A stretch of DNA of 64,000 bases, taken from the NCBI GenBank assembly GCA_012267415.1, contig JAAXGN010000001.1, forward strand, positions 186,001 through 250,000, written 5' to 3'. Below are positions 55,833 to 63,413 of the stretch, piece after piece (position 1 is the stretch's first letter; every line of letters starts with the position of its first letter). The notes under the pieces were generated by a model. The model was given only the letters and a program-made list of their open reading frames with translations, was not told the DNA's origin and searched no databases. A program made the translations under genes and the position numbers. This DNA comes from Candidatus Poribacteria bacterium. Its GTDB lineage: Bacteria; Poribacteria; WGA-4E; WGA-3G.

Positions 55833-56708
55833 CTAAAAATCTTTTTTTTTATCGTTCTGAAACAGAAAATTTGGGTCTTGATCATTTGCGACATATAAAT
55901 CTATATCACCGTCTCCATCGTAATCACCGAATGTTACACCCAATCCGTGCATCGGCATCAGGTCTGAAGGACGATACAATTCTGAAACATCGGTAAACGT
56001 CCCGTCACCACTGTTCTTAAAAAAAGTATCATGCACTGCAGGGTATGCGTGAGGTCCACAATAGACATGAACCCCGCGTTCTTCACATTTTATATCATTC
56101 TTAGGATCGTAATCTGCATAATTCGCTACATATATATCTAAGAAACCGTCGTTATCAACATCAGCAAAAGCAGCACTGGTACCCCATTTCTGATTACCAA
56201 CTTTTGCTTTTTTCGTTACATCTATAAAAGTACCATCTCCATTATTCTGATAGAGTTGGTCTTCACCAAAATTGGTAACATATAGATCGATATCTCCGTC
56301 GTTATCATAATCACCGACTGCTGCACCTGTGCCATATTCGGTGCTACCAACACCTGCAATTTCCGTCACATTAGTAAAAGTGCTGTCTCCGTTATTCCGG
56401 TATAGGACGTTATGCGGTGTTATTCCACGCTGATTATCGGTTTGAATTGCACCGTTAACAAGGTATATATCAAGGTCTCCATCACCGTCATAATCGAAGA
56501 AACCCCCACCAGAGCCGAGGAATTCATTGAACAGTCTTAGACCGCTTCGTCCATCCGTATGCTCAAATGTTATCCCTGCCGATTCAGTAGCATCAATAAA
56601 AATAGATTCTGCAGAGACGGCATTGTTGCATGGAGAGCATAAAATACCAACTATAATGAGTGGATAAAAAAAGAAACCGTGAAGGCTGTTAAGGTTGATC
56701 TTTTGCAT
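55833..56708 (-). CDS. FG-GAP repeat protein, N-terminal part of a frameshifted ASPIC/UnbV protein
   Basis: The 291-aa frame has a signal peptide (FFYPLIIVGILCSPCNNAVSA) and several VCBS/FG-GAP repeats (FFDYDGDGDLDIYLVNG, YDNDGDIDLYVTNFG, YDGDGDIDLYVANDQ). It ends with NDKKKDF. A one-base change in the A9 run at 55842-55850 links it to the frame that opens at 55797, so the original protein was ~568 aa. It is the first part of one gene in the TatA-CMD-TPR run. Translation may still cross the A-run by slippage. Confidence 0.75.
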   Translation of the reverse strand: MQKINLNSLHGFFFYPLIIVGILCSPCNNAVSAESIFIDATESAGITFEHTDGRSGLRLFNEFLGSGGGFFDYDGDGDLDIYLVNGAIQTDNQRGITPHNVLYRNNGDSTFTNVTEIAGVGSTEYGTGAAVGDYDNDGDIDLYVTNFGEDQLYQNNGDGTFIDVTKKAKVGNQKWGTSAAFADVDNDGFLDIYVANYADYDPKNDIKCEERGVHVYCGPHAYPAVHDTFFKNSGDGTFTDVSELYRPSDLMPMHGLGVTFGDYDGDGDIDLYVANDQDPNFLFQNDKKKDF

Positions 56709-56750
56709 TATTTAAGGTAATGTCAACAAATGAAGTATTTACCGTTTCGT

Positions 56751-58004
56751 CTATTCTCCCTTTTTTTTACGTTCTAAGTTTCTTAATGCGGTTCGTGCAT
56801 CTTTATCGTCTGGATCAAGTTCTGTGATTTTTTGATAGATACCAACTGCTTTTTCAAGGCGTTCTTGCTTCACATAGACTTCTGCTAAACCGTGATACGC
56901 TAATGTATGTTTTGGCATCTTTTCTATTACTTTTTTTAGGTGAAATTCCGCTTTATCATAGACTTTCTGGTTTGAATAGAGCCACCCCAACCGAACATGT
57001 GCCTCCATGGTGTCTGGGTTCAATTCTATCACCTTTTGAAACATCGGAATTGCTCGATTAGGTATGTTTAGTTCCATGTAGAGTCTTCCGAGTTTGTCAT
57101 ATCCCTTAACATGTTCAGGGTTGAACCGAAGCAGTATTTGGTAAGTTGTAACTGCTGCCGGTATGTTTTTGTGTTCTAAATGTGTCTCAGCTAATTTCAA
57201 TCTAAGTGCAGTATTCTTTGGGTCTTCCGCTAAAGCCCCTTCAATGGTGTATGTCTGATCATAGTATGCTTTCATCTTCTGGAATAATTTAAGGTGTGTT
57301 TTGGCAGATTCCATATCACCAAGAAGCCGGTATGCCTTCGCCAAATTATAATATGCACTCTGAACGAAGGGTTTCTTCTGAATAGCAATTTTATAGTTGC
57401 TTATTGCTTCCCGAGGTTTCTGTTGCATGAGCGCGATTAACCCGAGCCATTCATATACCTCAGCGAAATCAGGTTTGCGTGCTACTGTCTTATTAAAAGC
57501 AACAAGTGCTTTATCAAACTTTGCCTGATGTGTGTAGATGTAACCGAGTCGGTATTGTGTTTCCGCAGAGTTTGATAAGGTTTGATCTGCCTCAATTGCA
57601 TGTTGTTCTGCGACCTTCAATTGACTCTGTTTGCAGTATATCTCTGCAAGTGCAAGATGTGTAAATCCGTATAATTGCGCGTTTACGGTTCTATGCTTCG
57701 TAGCAGCATTTGAAAGTATTTTCTTATACGTCTCTATTGCTAATTCCAGTTCATCTTGTAATTTGTAGACATTTCCCAGGTGAAAAAGTGCATTTACATC
57801 AGTTGGATCCCGTGACAGAACCGATCTGAAGGAATCAATTGCTTGTGGATAGAGACGAAGTTTTACATATTCAACACCTTGCTGCATCTCTGATGCTGCA
57901 TCAGTTTTTCCAACAGAAGGCATTAACAATAGGGTAGAGATGATCATAAAGAAGACAGCAATTTCTGAAAGCGTAATGTGCCAACGTTTTTGATCAACTT
58001 CCAT
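56751..58004 (-). CDS. Secreted/membrane TPR protein
   Basis: 417 aa from ATG 58004. A TTG at 58019, overlapping the upstream stop as TTGA, is an alternative; neither has a clear ribosome site. A signal-like hydrophobic segment (IAVFFMIISTLLLMPSVG) is followed by about ten TPR units (YKLQDELELAIETYKKIL, AEVYEWLGLIALMQQKP). It is likely to be exported and to interact with partner proteins. It lies between the CMD-like gene and the ASPIC/UnbV gene. Confidence 0.82.
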   Translation of the reverse strand: MEVDQKRWHITLSEIAVFFMIISTLLLMPSVGKTDAASEMQQGVEYVKLRLYPQAIDSFRSVLSRDPTDVNALFHLGNVYKLQDELELAIETYKKILSNAATKHRTVNAQLYGFTHLALAEIYCKQSQLKVAEQHAIEADQTLSNSAETQYRLGYIYTHQAKFDKALVAFNKTVARKPDFAEVYEWLGLIALMQQKPREAISNYKIAIQKKPFVQSAYYNLAKAYRLLGDMESAKTHLKLFQKMKAYYDQTYTIEGALAEDPKNTALRLKLAETHLEHKNIPAAVTTYQILLRFNPEHVKGYDKLGRLYMELNIPNRAIPMFQKVIELNPDTMEAHVRLGWLYSNQKVYDKAEFHLKKVIEKMPKHTLAYHGLAEVYVKQERLEKAVGIYQKITELDPDDKDARTALRNLERKKKGE

Positions 58005-58015
58005 GTTTAATGTAC

Positions 58016-58345
58016 TCAATCTGTTTTCGGTTGCTTATCTACGACATCCTTAATCCACGACAATGCAGCCATACTTGATGACCACCCAATTGAAGTGATA
58101 GCAAGTAATGGTACCTGTTTTATCTCCTCTCGTGAAATACCTTCTCGCAGTGCGCGTCGCGTGTGGGAATGCACTGCACCTTCGGACTTCGCACCGATAG
58201 CCAATGCAAGTTTAACCAGACGAATAGTCTTAGAGTCAAGGGATCCTGCGTTACCACATGCTTCACCTAAAGACTGATATGCCTTCCAGACATCAGGATA
58301 TTCTTCTATAACGTCTTGAAGAAAATCGGGTAATTTCTCTTTCAT
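58016..58345 (-). CDS. Carboxymuconolactone decarboxylase-like (AhpD-type) protein
   Basis: 109 aa, the size and helical pattern of CMD/AhpD proteins (LVKLALAIGAKSEGAVHSHTRRALREGISREEIKQV). The usual CxxCH redox motif reads AVHSH: both Cys are replaced while the His remains, so peroxidase-type redox chemistry is unlikely. It is next to tatA (12 bp upstream) and overlaps the TPR frame. Confidence 0.8.
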   Translation of the reverse strand: MKEKLPDFLQDVIEEYPDVWKAYQSLGEACGNAGSLDSKTIRLVKLALAIGAKSEGAVHSHTRRALREGISREEIKQVPLLAITSIGWSSSMAALSWIKDVVDKQPKTD

Positions 58346-58357
58346 TGTGAGTTAGAA

Positions 58358-58624
58358 TTAACCTGTTTCCTCTTTCTGTGTAGTTTCTTTTTCTTGCTGA
58401 GCAGCAACTTCTGCTTCCTCTTCGGCTCCTTCATTGAGTCCGGTCTTGAAACTTGTGACACTCTTGCCAATCCCGCGTGCTAATTCGGGTAGCTTTTTTG
58501 CACCAAATATGAGTAATATAAGTGCTAAAAGAATCAGCAATTCTCCGGGACCAGGGGAAATAAACCCAAATAAGACAATTGTAAATGCCAAAAGAATCAG
58601 CAATTCTGTTGGACCAAAACCCAT
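58358..58624 (-). CDS. tatA: TatA/TatE-family twin-arginine translocase subunit with duplicated helix
   Basis: 88 aa from ATG 58624, behind GGAGG; the longer frame adds a region of no TatA character. Unusually, it has two hydrophobic helices: GPTELLILLAFTIVLFGF at the start and GPGELLILLALILLIFGAKKLPELARGIGKS afterward. Nucleotide identity (GAATCAGCAATTCT at 58531 and 58594, period 63 nt) shows an in-frame duplication. The amphipathic helix and acidic tail follow. A normal TatA has one membrane helix, so topology and pore role may differ. No tatC or tatB is seen. Confidence 0.85.
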   Translation of the reverse strand: MGFGPTELLILLAFTIVLFGFISPGPGELLILLALILLIFGAKKLPELARGIGKSVTSFKTGLNEGAEEEAEVAAQQEKETTQKEETG

Positions 58625-58705
58625 CTTTCTACCTCCAATTATATTGATGATTGATTTATGTGCTAAACGAATACACGGTAAACTTGAAACATTATAATAC
58701 CACAT

Positions 58706-59335
58706 TAAGATGAGAATTTCACATGAATTTTATATATATTATGCCATATATATTCTGGAAAGCATTTGACGACGAATTTTCTGTGGTTTTCTTGTAACTT
58801 CATAGTGTGTCCCTTTTCAAAAAGGTACCATACGGTAAGAAATTTCTTACCGTGGTATGTTTTGGTAAATTGGTTGTGCCGTTAGTTACTGTAAAGGTGT
58901 GTCGTGGGTTTTCTGACTGATTCAATTTTTTTAATTTCCTGAACGGTAAGGAATTCGTTCCATGTTGAAATATGCATAAAAAATTTGGTTTTTTTATGAT
59001 ATTAGGATCATTTCTGGGTATATTGTAGAATAGCATTGTAAATACCTTTTCGCATAAACTTATGGTATATTATTTTGTAACGTAAATTAGTTTAACATAT
59101 TAGAATTACATTTGTCAAGTTAAATTTGACCAGGATTTTCAGGATTTTAGGATTTTCAAGATAAGAGAGGCAGGATGGAAGGATGGAGGTGGTTGGGTAA
59201 AGAAGCACAATCAAGGATGAATGTGCTACAGCAATATCAATATGAATGTTGTGCGGAGAAGCGTATTGAAGGATGAATGTGGAACAGTACTATCAGGAGT
59301 TTTACTCTTCCTATTGACAAACGTTTCTAAATAGG
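58706..59335. other. Intergenic region with palindromes and simple repeats
   Basis: No gene is supported. From 58832 to 58853 lies the palindrome ACGGTAAGAAA/TTTCTTACCGT. A related half-site occurs near 58938 (ACGGTAAGGAATTC). Around 59130-59160 CAGGATTTT-like units repeat three times. The rest is AT-rich. Divergent promoters for tatA and the AstE-like gene are expected here. Confidence 0.5.
58832..58853. promoter_or_regulatory. Perfect palindrome, possible operator
   Basis: ACGGTAAGAAA followed directly by TTTCTTACCGT, 11 bp per arm with no spacer, in the tatA upstream region. A partial repeat of the same half-site (ACGGTAAGGAATTC) lies ~105 bp away. It could be a binding site for a dimeric regulator or a hairpin; no nearby promoter box settles which. 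Confidence 0.4.
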
Positions 59336-59364
59336 TTGACGCTGTATATTAATTCTGCTATATT
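59336..59364 (+). promoter_or_regulatory. Sigma-70-type promoter of the AstE-like/pepP operon
   Basis: TTGACG at 59336-59341 and TATATT at 59359-59364 with a 17-bp spacer. The start would be near 59371, about 40 nt before the ATG. Confidence 0.6.
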
Positions 59365-59409
59365 ATACAGAGAACTATTGCAGGACGAAGGAAGTTTATA
59401 TTCAACCTG

Positions 59410-60396
59410 ATGCGCAAAACGAAAACAAGAGACCTTGTCGTCGACTCACTGGTATGTGAAACCGGTACACGAGTTGAAGGTCATTTATCAATTGGCAAGA
59501 TGCCGGATGGAACCCCTATTCGTGTACCAATTGTCCTTATCAACGGGAAACAACCGGGAAAGACGTTTTATCTCCAAGCGATTAGCGATGGAAACGAACT
59601 CAACGGTATTGCAGTTGTACATAAAATACTACGGACGATTACACCATCAGAATTAAGGGGTAACCTTATTGTAGTACCGATTGTTAACGTTCATGCATTT
59701 CATGCGAAACAGGCATATAGTCCTGTTGATAATGTTAAAATGAACCGTTGTTTTCCGGGACGCGCTGAGGGGACATCAAGTCAGAGAATTGCGTATCACT
59801 TGTTCCAGAAAGCTGTTCAACACGCAGACTACTGTATTGATCTCCATCAAGGAGGCGTGCAACCGATGATAGATGAAGTGCGTGTGCGTGTTGGAGAAAA
59901 ACACCAACTTCATAGTGCCTGCCTTGAATTAGCACGTGTATTCGGTATTGGTTATATTTTGGACCAAAAAGGGCCGAAAGGTCAACTTGCTCAAGCGGCT
60001 CCTGATATCGGTATTCCAACAATTGACCCCGAACTCGGTGGTACACATGGATGGGATAACAGAAGTATCAAGAAAGGTGTTCGCGGTGTACTTAATGTGC
60101 TAAAACATTACGGTTTTATTGAAGGAAAACCTGATATTCCTGCTCAACAGACAGTCGTAAACCGCTTCGTTACTGTGCTAAGCGATAAAGGTGGATTTGT
60201 ATACTACAAAGCAAAACTATATGAACATCTTAACGTTGGTGATCCGATTGCCGAAATACGTGATGTGTATGGTAATGTGTGTGAAGTGGTGAATAGTCCT
60301 GAGGAAGGAATTTTCTGGTCTCACCCAGTCTATCCGATGGTTGCAAGTGGTGGTATTATCGGTAAGATTGGTACACCGATTAACTTTATCAGATGA
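59410..60396 (+). CDS. Succinylglutamate desuccinylase/aspartoacylase family protein
   Basis: 328 aa AstE/AspA-like zinc-dependent hydrolase. The usual first zinc ligand His of HGxE is Asp (SDGNELNG, Asp60/Glu63), while the second, His146 in CIDLHQGG, is present. ELGGTHGWDNRS in the second half fits the family. The N-terminal ~45 residues form a beta domain. The change at the metal site may alter or reduce activity. It is translationally coupled to the M24 peptidase by an ATGA overlap, suggesting joint processing of peptide or acyl-amino-acid substrates. Confidence 0.87.
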   Translation: MRKTKTRDLVVDSLVCETGTRVEGHLSIGKMPDGTPIRVPIVLINGKQPGKTFYLQAISDGNELNGIAVVHKILRTITPSELRGNLIVVPIVNVHAFHAKQAYSPVDNVKMNRCFPGRAEGTSSQRIAYHLFQKAVQHADYCIDLHQGGVQPMIDEVRVRVGEKHQLHSACLELARVFGIGYILDQKGPKGQLAQAAPDIGIPTIDPELGGTHGWDNRSIKKGVRGVLNVLKHYGFIEGKPDIPAQQTVVNRFVTVLSDKGGFVYYKAKLYEHLNVGDPIAEIRDVYGNVCEVVNSPEEGIFWSHPVYPMVASGGIIGKIGTPINFIR

Positions 60397-61721
60397 AGGA
60401 TATACGAATAGGACAGAACATGCATAAAGAAATACGAGAGAACTTTATTGAACAGATGGCATCTGGCAGTGTTGCGATCTTTACTAACGCACCTACTGCT
60501 ATGCGGAACCACGACACAGAACACATATATAATCCCGATCCAAACTTTTTCTATCTAACAGGTTTTGAGGAACAGGAATCAATTTGTGTGATCGCACCTG
60601 ATCATCCGAAACATAAATATGTCCTGTTTGTACTACCGAAAGACAAAAAAGCGGAGATTTGGGATGGTAAAAGAGTCGGGGTTAAAGATGCATGCAAGAA
60701 ATATGGGGCGGATAAAGCATATCCGATTGACAAATTTAAAAAACATATTGGGAAATTCCTCAAAGATGCTGAAAAGTTGTATTACACCCTCGGTTCAAAT
60801 TCTCATATTGATGCTGAAATTCTTGCCCGTTTTAAACAAGCAGTCAGATCACGGGTTCGAACCGGACAGGGAATTCACACACTCGTTGATCCGAGTCCCA
60901 TCCTCAGTGAAATGCGATTAATTAAAAATGAAGAGGAATTGCACAGGATTAGGAAAGCGTGTGATATTACAGTAGATGGTCATATCGCTGCAATGACCGC
61001 GGCAAGACCTGGCATGTATGAGTATGAATTAGAGGCGTATGTTGATGCGACTTTCCGTAGCAGTGGGGCAAACGGTACAGCTTTTCCAACTATAGTCGCA
61101 AGCGGTGGGAATGCAACGACACTCCATTATCGGATGAACGACTGTCAGATCAAGGATAATACACTGGTTCTCATCGATGCGGGGGCGGAATATCAACGTT
61201 ACTGTGGAGATGTCACTCGTACTTTTCCTGTCAATGGCACATTCACTGAAGCGCAGAAAGAGATTTATCAACTTGTCCTTGATGCACATTATGAGATTAT
61301 CAATACAATTCGTCCGGGTGTGTCTATTGATGAACCCCATCAGAAGTCTATTGAGTTGCTAACTGAAGGGATGCTCAGTTTGGGTCTGCTAAAAGGTAAA
61401 GCGAAAAAAATTATAGAGAAAGAGAAATACAAACAGTTCTATATGTATCGTGTGGGGCACATGCTTGGATTGGATGTCCATGATGTCAACTGTGTTAGGA
61501 AGTCTGAGGAGGAATACAAAACGTTTGAACCGGGGATGGTAATGACAATTGAGCCGGGATTGTATGTTGCAGAAGGGACGAAGAAAGTTCCCAAAAAATA
61601 CCTCGGAATCGGTGTTCGCATTGAAGACGATATCCTCGTAACTGAATCTGGTTATGAAGTGTTAACTGATGCTGTGCCAAAAGAGATTGATGCTATTGAG
61701 GAACTCATGAAACAGGTGTAG
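60393..61721 (+). CDS. pepP: M24B Xaa-Pro aminopeptidase-like metallopeptidase
   Basis: 442 aa. An AMP_N-type N-domain (~10-150) is followed by the pita-bread fold with di-metal ligands in LIDAGAEYQRYCGDVTRTF (two Asp), GHMLGLDVHD (His), TIEPGLYV (Glu) and GVRIEDDILV (Glu). It removes N-terminal residues before proline. The ATG overlaps the previous stop (ATGA). It is assigned to pepP by family; paralogues of this type vary in substrate. Confidence 0.93.
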   Translation: MKDIRIGQNMHKEIRENFIEQMASGSVAIFTNAPTAMRNHDTEHIYNPDPNFFYLTGFEEQESICVIAPDHPKHKYVLFVLPKDKKAEIWDGKRVGVKDACKKYGADKAYPIDKFKKHIGKFLKDAEKLYYTLGSNSHIDAEILARFKQAVRSRVRTGQGIHTLVDPSPILSEMRLIKNEEELHRIRKACDITVDGHIAAMTAARPGMYEYELEAYVDATFRSSGANGTAFPTIVASGGNATTLHYRMNDCQIKDNTLVLIDAGAEYQRYCGDVTRTFPVNGTFTEAQKEIYQLVLDAHYEIINTIRPGVSIDEPHQKSIELLTEGMLSLGLLKGKAKKIIEKEKYKQFYMYRVGHMLGLDVHDVNCVRKSEEEYKTFEPGMVMTIEPGLYVAEGTKKVPKKYLGIGVRIEDDILVTESGYEVLTDAVPKEIDAIEELMKQV

Positions 61722-61806
61722 TTCTTTGAAAGAAGTATAAAAACAGTGAAGAATTCATAATACTAATGCAACAAAATATCTAACATCTGTACCAGGTGGT
61801 AATTAT

Positions 61807-62364
61807 ATGATACCAGATGATGTCTATGTGCATAAAACTGTAGAGGGTGATGTTGAGGCATTTAATGAGTTGGTCAATCGTCATCATAGCAAAATATACG
61901 GTCTTGCATATCGCATGCTTGGGAATTCCGAAGATGCTCAAGATGCCACGCAGGAGACGTTTTTGGAAGCCTACAAATCGATAAAATCGTTTCGCTTTCA
62001 ATCGCAGTTTGGCACGTGGTTGTATAAAGTTGGACTCAACACTTGCAATCAGATAATTCGGAAAGCGAAATCGCGCAACCGAATGATGGATGCATACACC
62101 GAAGAAAAGTCCATACGCGGTATGACTGAGACACGCGAAATTCCTGAACGGTTGGCAATTAAAGCTGAACAGAGTGAATTGGTGCAAGCTGCTATCGACC
62201 GATTACCACCGAAGCAGAAAGAAGTTGTAACCCTTTTTTATATGCAACACCTTAAATATAAGGAGATCGCTGAAATACTTGACTGCTCTATCGGTACTGT
62301 TGCCTCACGATTGAATAAAGCAATGCAGAATCTCAAAGCTAAGTTAGAAAAACACTATTATTGA
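61807..62364 (+). CDS. ECF RNA polymerase sigma factor
   Basis: 185 aa. Region 2 (GNSEDAQDATQETFLEAYKSIKSF) and region 4 (YKEIAEILDCSIGTVASRLNKAM) are both complete; the linker is short. AGGTGG lies 8 nt before the ATG. It is followed by a zf-HC2-type membrane anti-sigma gene. This is the second such pair in the window, and its target promoters are unknown. Confidence 0.92.
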   Translation: MIPDDVYVHKTVEGDVEAFNELVNRHHSKIYGLAYRMLGNSEDAQDATQETFLEAYKSIKSFRFQSQFGTWLYKVGLNTCNQIIRKAKSRNRMMDAYTEEKSIRGMTETREIPERLAIKAEQSELVQAAIDRLPPKQKEVVTLFYMQHLKYKEIAEILDCSIGTVASRLNKAMQNLKAKLEKHYY

Positions 62365-62418
62365 AGAGATAACTGCTCTATTGTGGGGAGTAAACAAACT
62401 ATTATAGCGAGGATTGTT

Positions 62419-63102
62419 ATGATAAATTGTGAACAAGCTCGTGAAAATTTGGTTCTACATCAACCAGATGCTAAGTTGGAAGGGACGAAACGGAGTGAGT
62501 TCTTTGAACACTTGCGAGGGTGCCATAGTTGCCAAATAGAATATGAAGGCTTATTGCATACCGCTGAAGTTATGGGAAACCTTGAAACACCGGAACCACC
62601 ACCCGAATTACTGACTAATATTCAGACTCAAATACGCGAAGTGCATAGGCGGAGTCGGACCGCACTGCTTGCCAGTCCATTCTCATGGGTGTTCAGCAAG
62701 TTAAAGTTAGGACTTTCTCCTCAGATCGTTAATTGTACTGCCCTGGTCTGCTATGTACTTGTCTCAGCATTCTTGGTGAAATTTGCGTTTTTTACTGAGG
62801 TGAAGGAGGATGGTCTCGGTTTGACTGCTTTTCAAGAGGCACGTCTACGAAATGCACGGGTTTCACCTTCACCCTGGGCAACGTTGAAACACCAAGATAT
62901 ACGAGATGAAAGCGAATCGTCCACGAATGTAACCACCGAGGGGGCTTTTAGGCCTCCAGATCAATCTCTTGGAATTAAGATGGAAGAAATATGGTACTCC
63001 AATACAGTAAATGACGTTACAGACACAGGTGATGGTCGTATTATTAACGATGCAAGTGTAAAACTCACACTATTTTGGAACGACATCAAGACAGATTTGT
63101 AA
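62419..63102 (+). CDS. Zinc-finger anti-sigma factor, membrane-anchored
   Basis: 227 aa from ATG 62419, behind GAGG; an upstream GTG at 62383 gives a non-conserved extension. The ZAS pattern is H31-C35-C38 (HLRGCHSC), the same spacing as the anti-sigma at 15893, with an early Cys4. One membrane segment (IVNCTALVCYVLVSAFLVKFAFF in pattern) is followed by a ~80-residue outer domain of unknown fold. It probably holds the preceding sigma factor. Confidence 0.8.
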   Translation: MINCEQARENLVLHQPDAKLEGTKRSEFFEHLRGCHSCQIEYEGLLHTAEVMGNLETPEPPPELLTNIQTQIREVHRRSRTALLASPFSWVFSKLKLGLSPQIVNCTALVCYVLVSAFLVKFAFFTEVKEDGLGLTAFQEARLRNARVSPSPWATLKHQDIRDESESSTNVTTEGAFRPPDQSLGIKMEEIWYSNTVNDVTDTGDGRIINDASVKLTLFWNDIKTDL

Positions 63103-63149
63103 GGAGGCGTATAAAGACATTTCTATCTCACATTGGCAAATTATCCTAC

Positions 63150-63183
63150 AAAAAGGGGTGCATTTCTTTGTGCCTCTTTTTTT
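63150..63183 (+). terminator. Terminator of the sigma/anti-sigma operon
   Basis: AAAAAGGGGTGCA (63150-63162) pairs with TGTGCCTCTTTTT (63169-63181), 13 positions with three G-U pairs and a 6-nt loop, ending in a T-run. Confidence 0.7.
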
Positions 63184-63266
63184 GTGGTTAATGTTAGCTT
63201 TTGCAGTGGGCATCACAGATTCCTCTATGCAAAATTCATTGCTTCCATTGTAGGTTTACGCTAAAA

Positions 63267-63381
63267 TATAGTGAACTTTAGAATTAATGAAACGCTTCAC
63301 AACGGGCGAGGTGACCTCGCCCCTACGATGGTGTTTTTCGTAAAAGTTGAAAATGTCTCATTAATTATTCACTGTACTATA
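63267..63381. repeat. Family B palindromic repeat, copy 5
   Basis: The most regular copy: TATAGTGAACTTTAGAATTAA at the left, core GGGCGAGGTGACCTCGCCC then CTACG, and right end TCATTAATTATTCACTGTACTAT in pattern, giving imperfect terminal inverted repeats of ~20 bp. It lies just before the ABC transporter gene. Confidence 0.75.
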
Positions 63382-63413
63382 AATGCACATAAATCCAAAT
63401 TTTGAAGGACAGC

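Noticed and set aside
5301..63381. Possibility that the dispersed palindromes form a CRISPR array
   Set aside because: Copies are tens of kilobases apart, lack regular spacers, and no cas genes are present.
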